DNA from: Rhizobium nepotum 39/7
GTDB taxonomy: Bacteria > Pseudomonadota > Alphaproteobacteria > Rhizobiales > Rhizobiaceae
Assembly (NCBI RefSeq): GCF_000949865.1
Contig: NZ_JWJH01000007.1
Location: 182,963-246,962 of the forward strand
DNA length: 64,000 nt
Direction of reading: 5' to 3'
Shown here: one piece after another, positions 57,209 to 64,000 of the stretch
Numbering within the stretch: the first letter of the stretch is position 1
Layout: each line of letters starts with the position of its first letter
The notes under the pieces: model-generated
What the model was told of the DNA's origin: nothing
Database searches by the model: none
What the model saw: only the letters and a program-made list of their open reading frames with translations
Made by a program: the position numbers and the translations under genes

Positions 57209-58162
57209 ATGCGCGTATTCATTATGGCCCTCGCCGCCGCGAGCGCCCTCGTTTTTCCGGCCAAGGCTGAAAACGTTACCGTTGCGGTCACCGCCATCGT
57301 CGAACATCCGGCGCTCGACGCCGCTCGCGACGGCGTCAAGGCAGCGCTTGCCGATGCCGGTTACAAGGAAGGCGAGAACCTCAAGTTCATCTATGAGTCC
57401 GCGCAGGGCAATCCCGGCACGGCAGCGCAGATCGCACGCCAGTTCATGGGCGAAGCCCCTAATGTCATCGTGCCGATCTCCACGCCATCTGCTCAGGCCG
57501 TCGTTGCCGCAACGCGCGATATTCCGGTCGTCTTTACGGCCGTTTCCGATCCGGTCGGCGCACAGCTCGTCAAGGACATGGAAAAGCCCGGCCGCAACGT
57601 GACCGGTCTTTCCGACATGCTGCCGGTTGGCGAGCATCTGGCGCTGATCAAGGAAATCTCGCCGAACGCCAAGTCCATCGGCTTCATCTACAATTCCGCA
57701 GAAGCCAATTCCGTCTCGACGCTCGCTGCGCTGAAGACTGAAGCCGAAAAGGCCGGCCTGAAGGTCGTCGAATCCGTCGCCACCAAATCCGCTGATGTGC
57801 AGGGCGCGACACGCGCGCTGGTCGGCAAGGCCGATGTCATCTACGTGCCCACCGACAACACCATCGTTTCCGCTTTCGAGGCGGCAGCCGGCGTTGCGAG
57901 CGAGGCGAAGATCCCGCTTTACGCCGCCGACACGGATTCCGTCGCGCGCGGCGCGGTTGCGGCCCTCGGCTTCAACTATTTCGACGTTGGCAAGCAGACC
58001 GGCGCCGTTGTCGTCCGCATCCTCAAGGGTGAAAAGCCGGGCGACATTCCGGCAACCGTCGCTGTCGGCACCGATCTGGTGATCAACAAGAAGGCCGCTG
58101 AAAAAGCTGGCGTCACCTTTCCTGAAAGCGTGACCAAGCGCGCCACCAAGGTCATCGACTAA
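57209..58162 (+). CDS. ABC transporter substrate-binding protein (TrpX-like)
   Basis: A 317-residue periplasmic protein with a signal peptide ending PAKAEN (about residue 20). The ABC_sub_bind-type fold shows VAVTAIVEHPALDAARDGVK, VIVPISTPSAQAVV and IYVPTDNTIVSAFEA. In firmicutes, similar proteins (TrpX) bind tryptophan, but homologues have other ligands, so the substrate is uncertain. GGAGGA lies before the ATG. First gene of a three-gene importer operon. Confidence 0.9.
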   Translation: MRVFIMALAAASALVFPAKAENVTVAVTAIVEHPALDAARDGVKAALADAGYKEGENLKFIYESAQGNPGTAAQIARQFMGEAPNVIVPISTPSAQAVVAATRDIPVVFTAVSDPVGAQLVKDMEKPGRNVTGLSDMLPVGEHLALIKEISPNAKSIGFIYNSAEANSVSTLAALKTEAEKAGLKVVESVATKSADVQGATRALVGKADVIYVPTDNTIVSAFEAAAGVASEAKIPLYAADTDSVARGAVAALGFNYFDVGKQTGAVVVRILKGEKPGDIPATVAVGTDLVINKKAAEKAGVTFPESVTKRATKVID

Positions 58163-58266
58163 ACGAAACCATGCTGACTTCGGGCGGCGGTAATTGCGCC
58201 GCCCGCTTTTGCGTGGCACCAGACAGTGCCCGTATCCGCTGAGGCGGCAATAATAAGGACATTACC

Positions 58267-59148
58267 GTGAGCCAAATCGCCTTCTGGGGTGCTGTGGAGC
58301 TTGGACTGGTCTTCGCCTTCGTGGCGATCGGCGTCTATCTCGCTTTCCGCGTGCTCGACTTTCCTGATCTGACCGTGGACGGTTCCTTTCCGCTCGGCGC
58401 AGCCGTTGCGGCCGTGATGATCATTGCCGGTCTCAACGCCTGGGTCGCGACGGCGATTGCGATGGTCGCCGGTGCTGGCGCCGGCATCGTCACGGCCACG
58501 CTCAACGTTCGTTTCAAGATACTCAACCTGCTGGCGTCGATCCTGACGATGATCGCGCTGTTTTCGGTGAACCTCCGGGTGATGGGTAAACCGAATGTGG
58601 CGCTGCTCAATCAGGATACGATGGTTTCACCATTCTATGGTCTCGGCCTTTCCGAATATCTCGTGCGGCCGCTCTTTGTCGGTGTGCTGGTGTTGTTTGC
58701 CGTCATTCTTGTCTGGCGTTTTCTTGAAAGCGATGCCGGCCTTGCCATGCGGGCGACCGGCGCGAATGCGCGGATGGCGCGCGCTCAGGGTGTGAAGACC
58801 GGCAACCAGATCTATCTCGGCATGGCGCTTTCAAATGCGCTCGTCGCTCTCGGTGGCGCTCTTTTTGCGCAGACCAATGGTTTTGCGGATGTGACGGCCG
58901 GTGTCGGCACCATCGTCGTCGGGCTTGCGGCCGTCATCATTGGCGAAACGCTGTTTGGCTCGCGGGGCATTCTGATTGCGCTCATCGGCTGCGTTTTCGG
59001 CTCCATCGCCTACCGCCTTGCCATCCAGCTTGCCTTGTCGAGCGATGTGCTGGGCCTCAAGGCATCCGATCTTAATTTCGTTACGGCGGTATTGGTGGCT
59101 ATCGCATTGATCCTGCCCCGACTGCGCCGCGGGGGAGCAACATCGTGA
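58267..59148 (+). CDS. ABC transporter permease (TrpY-like)
   Basis: A 293-residue inner-membrane protein with about eight hydrophobic segments. It belongs to the branched-chain/ribose permease-like group (DFPDLTVDGSFPLGAAVAA near the start, ATGANARMARAQGVKTG as the ATPase-contact loop). The start is GTG. It ends in a 4-bp overlap with the ATPase gene. Confidence 0.92.
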   Translation: MSQIAFWGAVELGLVFAFVAIGVYLAFRVLDFPDLTVDGSFPLGAAVAAVMIIAGLNAWVATAIAMVAGAGAGIVTATLNVRFKILNLLASILTMIALFSVNLRVMGKPNVALLNQDTMVSPFYGLGLSEYLVRPLFVGVLVLFAVILVWRFLESDAGLAMRATGANARMARAQGVKTGNQIYLGMALSNALVALGGALFAQTNGFADVTAGVGTIVVGLAAVIIGETLFGSRGILIALIGCVFGSIAYRLAIQLALSSDVLGLKASDLNFVTAVLVAIALILPRLRRGGATS

Positions 59149-59939
59149 TTTCGCTTTCCGACATTCAGGTCATCTTCGGGCGCGGTACGCCGCTGCAAAA
59201 GCAGGCGCTGGCCAAGATCGATCTTACCATCGAGGACGGTTCCTTCGTGACCGTCATCGGCTCCAACGGTGCGGGCAAATCCACGCTCCTCGGCGTTCTG
59301 GCGGGCGATGTGCTGCCGACGGCCGGAAAGGTGATGATCGGCGGCGCCGATGTCACCCGCAAGCCGACCGCCAGCCGGGCGGGACGCGTGGCGCGCGTGT
59401 TTCAGGATCCGCTGGCGGGCAGCTGCGGCGCGCTTACCATTGAGGAAAACCTGGCGCTTGCGGCGTCTCGCGGTGAGCGTCGCGGGCTGTTTCCGGCACT
59501 TGGGCGCGGCAGGCGGGATTTCTTCAGGGAACGGATCGCTTCGCTCAATCTCGGTCTGGAAAATCGATTGAAGGACCGCATGGACCTGTTGTCCGGCGGG
59601 CAAAGGCAGGCGGTCTCGCTTGTCATGGCGACGCTTTCCGGCTCGGACGTGCTGCTGCTTGACGAACATACGGCAGCCCTCGATCCCGGCATGGCGGAAT
59701 TCGTGATGGAGCTGACCCGCAAGGTGGTTTCCGAGCGCAAGCTGACGACGCTGATGGTTACCCACTCCATGCGTCAGGCACTGGATTTCGGCGACCGCAC
59801 GATCATGCTGCATGCCGGTGAAATCGTGCTCGATGTGTCCGGTGACAGCCGCAAGGGCCTGGAGGTCGAAGACCTGATCGACATGTTCCGCAAGATACGC
59901 GGCCAGACGCTCGATGACGACGAGTTGTTGATCGGCTGA
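59145..59939 (+). CDS. ABC transporter ATPase (TrpZ-like)
   Basis: A 264-residue ATPase with Walker A GSNGAGKST, signature LLSGGQRQAVSLVMA, Walker B VLLLDEHTAALDPG and H-loop VTHSMRQ. The EH replacing the usual EP after Walker B is characteristic of the TrpZ-like branch. The GTG start overlaps the permease stop (GTGA). Last gene of the importer operon; a terminator follows. Confidence 0.93.
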   Translation: MISLSDIQVIFGRGTPLQKQALAKIDLTIEDGSFVTVIGSNGAGKSTLLGVLAGDVLPTAGKVMIGGADVTRKPTASRAGRVARVFQDPLAGSCGALTIEENLALAASRGERRGLFPALGRGRRDFFRERIASLNLGLENRLKDRMDLLSGGQRQAVSLVMATLSGSDVLLLDEHTAALDPGMAEFVMELTRKVVSERKLTTLMVTHSMRQALDFGDRTIMLHAGEIVLDVSGDSRKGLEVEDLIDMFRKIRGQTLDDDELLIG

Positions 59940-59949
59940 CGACTTATCC

Positions 59950-59973
59950 GAAAGGCGCCTGCGGGCGCCTTTC
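59950..59973. terminator. Bidirectional terminator
   Basis: GAAAGGCGCC-TGCG-GGCGCCTTTC stem with T residues after it on the plus strand. It lies between the importer ATPase gene and the convergent LysE gene. Confidence 0.8.
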
Positions 59974-59984
59974 TTATTTGTTCG

Positions 59985-60644
59985 TCATCGCGTCTGCGTG
60001 AAGAAAATCTTGACGGCGAAAAGTGAAAAGACGCCGGCGATCGTATAGTCCAGCCCGCGCAGAACCTTCTTGTTGCGCTGCAGCCAGGCGGACAGGACGT
60101 CGGCAGCGACAACGATGCCGATACCGATCGGAAGGGCCACGATGATGGACCAGAGCCCGAGGAAAATCAGCTTGCCGGTGACGTGCGGATCGGATGCGCT
60201 GACGAATTGCGGCAGGAAGGTCATGAAAAAGATGATGACCTTCGGGTTCAGGAGATTGACCCAGATGCCGTTCAGCAACGCCGATTTCAGCGAGGATTGC
60301 GGTTTTTCACCCGTGGTCTTGACCATCACGAAATCCGAGCCCTTGCGGATCGCCTGAATGGCGAGCCAGACCAGATAGGCGGCCCCGCCGGTCTTCAGGA
60401 TCAGGAAGGCAGTGGGTGAGGCAACGATGAGGGCGGCGACGCCGAAGGCGACCAGCATCGTATGCACGGTGATGCCGAGATTGGTTCCCACAAGGGTCAT
60501 GAAACCCGCCGTCCGGCCCTCGCGTATTGACCGGCTGATCCACAGCGTCATGTCAGGCCCGGGCGTTACCGCCAGAAGCAGAATGGCGACGGTGAAGGCG
60601 GCAAGTGTTGGCAGGCTCGGAACGAAATCCATCGCGGCACCCAT
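59985..60644 (-). CDS. LysE/RhtB family amino-acid exporter
   Basis: A 219-residue inner-membrane protein with six hydrophobic segments and the family signature VTPGPDMTLWISRSIREGRTAG near the N-terminus. Members export amino acids or homoserine lactones; the substrate is unknown here. An ATG 12 bp inside the given start (MDFVPSLPTL) is equally plausible. Confidence 0.9.
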   Translation of the reverse strand: MGAAMDFVPSLPTLAAFTVAILLLAVTPGPDMTLWISRSIREGRTAGFMTLVGTNLGITVHTMLVAFGVAALIVASPTAFLILKTGGAAYLVWLAIQAIRKGSDFVMVKTTGEKPQSSLKSALLNGIWVNLLNPKVIIFFMTFLPQFVSASDPHVTGKLIFLGLWSIIVALPIGIGIVVAADVLSAWLQRNKKVLRGLDYTIAGVFSLFAVKIFFTQTR

Positions 60645-60737
60645 GAAGCTGGAGATTGCCGTTGCTTAACGCGATTTCGTGTTTCTGCCAATGTTTTTGA
60701 GCGTCGGCACATCGGCACGAAAACTAAAAACCGAATA

Positions 60738-60765
60738 GCCGCCGCAACTTTCAAAGCGCGGCGGC
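60738..60765 (-). terminator. Probable terminator of the SDR gene
   Basis: GCCGCCGC / GCGGCGGC stem with a 12-nt loop, 9 bp after the SDR stop. A T-rich stretch follows a few bases later on the minus strand. Confidence 0.6.
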
Positions 60766-60774
60766 TCAGGGCAA

Positions 60775-61629
60775 TCAGTTTTTGAGGAAGCTGGTGAAGG
60801 CGGAGGAATATTCCGTGTGCCAGCGTGACAGCGGCGGACGGTTCTCGACGATGTCGCCGGCGGCCCAGAGAATGCGTTTTTCATCCATCGGGCGGTCCAC
60901 CTCGCCGTCGGGGCAGAGAATGTAGAAATCGCCCTTGCCGATGCTCTCGACCATGAAGTCGACGGTCTGTTCGCCGGTCCATGCCCCCGCGGGTTTTTCC
61001 GTCCTGCCATGGGCCGTCAGGCCGGTGAAGACGAAACCGGGGATCAGAAGATGGGCGGAAACCGTGCCGCCCGGAATATTGCGCAACTCGTGCTGGAGCG
61101 CTTCCGTGAAGGCTTTGACGCCGGCCTTCGAGACATTATAGGCCGGATCGCCAGGCGGGGTGGTGATGCCCTGTTTCGAGCCGGTATTGATGATGAGCGA
61201 CGCCTCGCCATGGGCGACCATGCCCTGTCCGAATACCCGGCTGCCGTTCACGACACCCATCAGGTTGACGTTGATGATTTTTTCCCAATTGGCCTGCGGG
61301 CCGAAGATGGCGCTTCCCGGCTGGATGCCGGCATTGTTCATCAGGACGTGCACCCGCCCGAAGCGCTGGATGACGGCGCGCTCCAGTGCCTCCAGCTCAT
61401 CGAGCTTCGATACGTCGGTCGGTATTGCGACGATCTGCGCCTCGCCGTCCTTTGCGATGGTCAGAATATCGGCGTGGGCTGCGGCGAGCCTGTCGCCGTC
61501 GAGATCGACGAGCACGACACTCATGCCGAAGCTGGCGAATTTCCGGGCGGCGGCCAGTCCGATGCCGGAGGCCGCGCCGGTGATGACGGCGACATTATCT
61601 TCCTTGAATGCTGGGTGGATGGTCGTCAT
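60775..61629 (-). CDS. Short-chain dehydrogenase/reductase
   Basis: A 284-residue classical SDR with cofactor motif TGAASGIG (residues 17-24) and catalytic Ser151, Tyr164 and Lys168 (NTGSKQG, YNVSKAG). Asp at the end of the second strand (VDLDGDR) favours NAD(H). The substrate is unknown. The C-terminal 60 residues, rich in aromatic residues (WHTEYSSAF), are longer than in minimal SDRs. Confidence 0.9.
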   Translation of the reverse strand: MTTIHPAFKEDNVAVITGAASGIGLAAARKFASFGMSVVLVDLDGDRLAAAHADILTIAKDGEAQIVAIPTDVSKLDELEALERAVIQRFGRVHVLMNNAGIQPGSAIFGPQANWEKIINVNLMGVVNGSRVFGQGMVAHGEASLIINTGSKQGITTPPGDPAYNVSKAGVKAFTEALQHELRNIPGGTVSAHLLIPGFVFTGLTAHGRTEKPAGAWTGEQTVDFMVESIGKGDFYILCPDGEVDRPMDEKRILWAAGDIVENRPPLSRWHTEYSSAFTSFLKN

Positions 61630-61929
61630 AGGTTTCTCCTTCGCGTCGTTTTTCGCTGTTTCCAGCCTTTTGCAACGTTGCCTGAACCCTGAATGGCTTC
61701 ATACACGGTCTTCAAGTTGATCGCGCCGCTCCATATTAAAGCGCGAAATCCCATAATGCATGTTACAATTCCTTCGTTCCAGTCATGATGACACCTTGCG
61801 GGCATTCGTTGTTTTGTCGCGCATCTTTTCCGAAAACCGCTTCACAGTTCTGGGGATGCACTGTAAAAGTGCCGAAATCCCAAGGAATGACGGTGTGCAC
61901 ATGCCGTCATCATGCAGATGGACATCATT
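61630..61929 (+). other. Intergenic region upstream of argG
   Basis: This 300-bp gap should hold the argG and SDR promoters. I can see an inverted repeat ATGACGG...CCGTCAT (61887-61910) directly before argG, and a weaker ACAGT...ACTGT. There is no confident -35/-10 pair and no further ORF with a ribosome site. Confidence 0.4.
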
Positions 61930-63153
61930 ATGGCACTCCCGAAAGACGTTAAGAAAGTCGTTCTCGCCTATTCCGGCGGCCTCGACACCTCGATCATCCT
62001 GAAGTGGCTTCAGACCGAACTTGGCGCGGAAGTCGTGACTTTCACCGCCGATCTCGGTCAGGGCGAAGAGCTCGAGCCGGCGCGTAAGAAGGCCGAGTTG
62101 CTGGGCATCAAGGAAATCTTCGTCGAGGACGTCCGCGAGGAGTTCGTGCGTGATTTCGTTTTCCCGATGTTCCGCGCGAACGCCGTTTATGAAGGCGTCT
62201 ATCTGCTCGGCACCTCCATTGCCCGCCCACTGATTTCCAAGCACCTGATCGAGATCGCCAAGAAGACCGGCGCCGACGCCATTGCGCATGGTGCAACGGG
62301 CAAGGGCAACGACCAGGTTCGTTTCGAGCTTTCGGCCTATGCGCTGAACCCGGATATCAAGATCATCGCCCCCTGGCGCGACTGGACGTTCAAGAGCCGG
62401 ACCGACCTGCTCAACTTTGCCGAACAGCACCAGATTCCGGTCGCCAAGGACAAGAAGGGCGAAGCGCCTTTCTCCGTCGACGCCAACCTGCTGCATTCCT
62501 CCTCCGAGGGCAAGGTTCTGGAAGACCCGGCTAAGGAAGCGCCGGAATATGTGCATATGCGCACCATTTCCCCGGAAGCGGCTCCGGACAAGGCAACCGT
62601 TATCAAGGTCGGTTTCCGCAAGGGCGACGCCTGCTCCATCAACGGCGTCGAAATGTCGCCCGCGACGCTTCTGGCGACGCTGAACAATTACGGCCGCGAA
62701 AACGGTATCGGCCGTCTCGATCTGGTCGAGAACCGCTTCGTCGGCATGAAGTCGCGCGGCGTTTACGAAACGCCCGGCGGTACGATCCTGCTTGCCGCGC
62801 ATCGTGCGATCGAATCCATCACGCTCGACCGGGGTGCCGCGCATCTGAAGGACGATCTGATGCCGCGTTACGCCGAACTCATCTATTATGGCTTCTGGTA
62901 CTCGCCCGAGCGCGAGATGCTTCAGGCCCTGATCGACAAGAGCCAGGAACATGTGGAAGGCGAAGTGACGCTGAAGCTCTACAAGGGCAATGTCATGGTG
63001 ACCGGCCGCGAAAGCGAAAAGTCGCTCTACTCGGACGCGCTCGTCACTTTCGAGGATGACCACGGCGCTTACGACCAGAAGGATGCGGCTGGCTTCATCA
63101 AGCTCAACGCCCTGCGCCTGCGCACCCTGGCGAAGCGCAATCTCGGCAAGTAA
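61930..63153 (+). CDS. argG: Argininosuccinate synthase
   Basis: A 407-residue ATP-dependent ligase that joins citrulline and aspartate in arginine synthesis. The nucleotide-binding P-loop [12 protein letters not shown] opens the protein, and [14 protein letters not shown] and [13 protein letters not shown] follow. ATG 61930 yields the usual MALPKDVKK start; an ATG 18 bp upstream is in frame. The ribosome site is weak. Monocistronic, with a terminator right after the stop. Confidence 0.96.
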   Translation: MALPKDVKKVVLAYSGGLDTSIILKWLQTELGAEVVTFTADLGQGEELEPARKKAELLGIKEIFVEDVREEFVRDFVFPMFRANAVYEGVYLLGTSIARPLISKHLIEIAKKTGADAIAHGATGKGNDQVRFELSAYALNPDIKIIAPWRDWTFKSRTDLLNFAEQHQIPVAKDKKGEAPFSVDANLLHSSSEGKVLEDPAKEAPEYVHMRTISPEAAPDKATVIKVGFRKGDACSINGVEMSPATLLATLNNYGRENGIGRLDLVENRFVGMKSRGVYETPGGTILLAAHRAIESITLDRGAAHLKDDLMPRYAELIYYGFWYSPEREMLQALIDKSQEHVEGEVTLKLYKGNVMVTGRESEKSLYSDALVTFEDDHGAYDQKDAAGFIKLNALRLRTLAKRNLGK

Positions 63154-63176
63154 TTTCTGCCGAACCTCAAGTTAGG

Positions 63177-63211
63177 AAAACCCGCAGGTGGCAACGCTTG
63201 CGGGTTTTTTT
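63177..63211 (+). terminator. Terminator of argG
   Basis: AAAACCCGCA pairs with TGCGGGTTTT around a 12-nt loop, followed by more T residues. It abuts the stop codon of the convergent MFS gene. Confidence 0.85.
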
Positions 63212-64000
63212 CACGTCTCTTTTTTGGAGACGATGCGGAAGCCGATGTAGCTTGCGACCGCGATGAATTCCATCGCCGGAATGATGATGCCGAAGCCGGT
63301 CAGCGGCGAACCGATCAGGGATGCTGCCGCGCCGCCGGCAAAACCGGATCCCATCTGGATGAAGCCCATCATGGCCGATGCCGATCCGGCAATGTGCGGA
63401 AAGGGGGCGAGGGCGGCCGTCACCATCGAAGGGGTCAGCAAGGCGATTCCAACTGTCGCCACCGCCACCGGTCCCATGATGGAGAGGAACGATGGTGGCA
63501 CCAGGAATACCGACAGCATGATGAGAAAACCGCCTGTGCCGGAAAAACAGAGGCCGAGCATGACCGAACGGCGGTCGCCCAGCCGGGGCGCAATATAACG
63601 CAAGGCGATCGATCCGAAGAAATAGGCGCCGGTCTGCATCAGCATGCCGACACCAAAGGCGGTGGGAGACATGCCGACTTCGTTTATGAGGATGAAGGTC
63701 AGCATGGTGGCCTGCGCATAAAGCGCGCCGATGGAGCCGCCGAGCACGAGGGCGGCCAGAAGAAAGCGTGGCTGCTTCACCAATGTGGCATAGGTCGCCA
63801 GAAGGCGGCGGGGTCGGATCATGTTTTTATCCGGGACCGTCGTTTCACGCAGAAAAAGCACGACGGACAGGATGGCGAGGGCTCCGAGGCCGACCATCAG
63901 GAAAAACACCGATTGCCAGCCGAAAGCCGCAAGCGAAAGCCCGCCAATCGTCGGACCCATGGCAGGGCCGACGGCGAGCATGATGCCGATGAGGTTCATG
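63211..64000 (-). CDS. MFS drug-resistance transporter, Bcr/CflA type (partial)
   Basis: The gene's 5' end lies beyond the right edge. The visible 263 codons cover roughly the last two thirds of a 12-span exporter. The DHA1-family motif C (VGPAMGPTIGG) lies close to the visible start, so about four membrane segments are missing. Matching blocks such as FLRETTVPDKN after segment 6 support the Bcr/CflA assignment. The substrate is unknown. Confidence 0.85.
   Translation of the reverse strand, partial: MNLIGIMLAVGPAMGPTIGGLSLAAFGWQSVFFLMVGLGALAILSVVLFLRETTVPDKNMIRPRRLLATYATLVKQPRFLLAALVLGGSIGALYAQATMLTFILINEVGMSPTAFGVGMLMQTGAYFFGSIALRYIAPRLGDRRSVMLGLCFSGTGGFLIMLSVFLVPPSFLSIMGPVAVATVGIALLTPSMVTAALAPFPHIAGSASAMMGFIQMGSGFAGGAAASLIGSPLTGFGIIIPAMEFIAVASYIGFRIVSKKET

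Noticed and set aside
1..64000. CRISPR arrays, tRNA or rRNA genes
   Set aside because: No regularly spaced repeats were found in any gap, and no cloverleaf-like or rRNA sequence was recognised by eye.

Overview
The window looks like chromosomal DNA of a Rhizobiaceae alphaproteobacterium, most likely Agrobacterium. The reasons are the strong GC codon bias, the pyruvate carboxylase and aconitase sequences (close to rhizobial ones as I recall them), a SAM-II riboswitch in front of metA (a class first described in this group), the rhizobial thiBPQ, ccm and dapF-mtaB-ftsY gene orders, and a RIME-like palindromic element. It is mostly core metabolism and housekeeping. I see no tRNA, rRNA, CRISPR array, insertion sequence or prophage. 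Genus assignment is inference from memory; no search was run.

Layout. 1-8 kb: tail of a LuxR-type regulator, pyruvate carboxylase, a DeoR-type regulator with an MFS exporter, ispG and an OmpA-type lipoprotein. 8-12 kb: ispA divergent from mtgA, an aldose epimerase, and metA under a SAM-II riboswitch plus terminator. 12-19 kb: a thiamine-rich stretch (thiN, uup, a VOC protein, then a TPP riboswitch and thiBPQ). 19-24 kb: an M48 metalloprotease lipoprotein, leuC and an MFS transporter. 24-28 kb: a compact type I secretion operon (ABC transporter, membrane fusion protein, RTX-repeat cargo). 28-34 kb: rplS, a TSUP permease, and the ffh, chorismate mutase, rpsP, rimM, trmD series. 34-40 kb: a Tat-type metallo-beta-lactamase-fold protein, then dapF-mtaB-ftsY-septation protein-DUF2585. 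40-43 kb: cytochrome c maturation genes ccmA, B, C, D, G, with a perfect 46-bp inverted repeat between ccmA and ccmB. 43-48 kb: acnA, a DUF1223 thioredoxin-like protein, DUF2794 and a Bax-inhibitor-1 family protein. 49-54 kb: an FtsX-type permease and its ATPase, divergent from a TesA-like esterase, then thpR overlapping a low-molecular-weight phosphatase. 54-64 kb: phhB, DUF1232, an IalB-type protein, rlmN, a TrpXYZ-like ABC importer, a LysE exporter, an SDR, argG, and the tail of a Bcr/CflA exporter that runs off the right edge.

Working together: the thiamine block joins uptake (ThiBPQ, TPP-controlled) with the last activation step (ThiN). The type I secretion operon is a self-contained exporter plus one Ca-binding cargo and lacks only its outer-membrane TolC partner. 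The ffh-to-trmD series couples protein targeting with ribosome assembly, and the partner receptor gene ftsY lies about 4 kb away on the other strand. The most notable non-coding signals are four tandem decamers before the DeoR-type gene, a terminator-like hairpin in the ffh leader, a G-quadruplex motif nested in an inverted repeat after the DUF1223 gene, palindromes before the RTX gene, and the RIME-like repeat inside the ccm operon.
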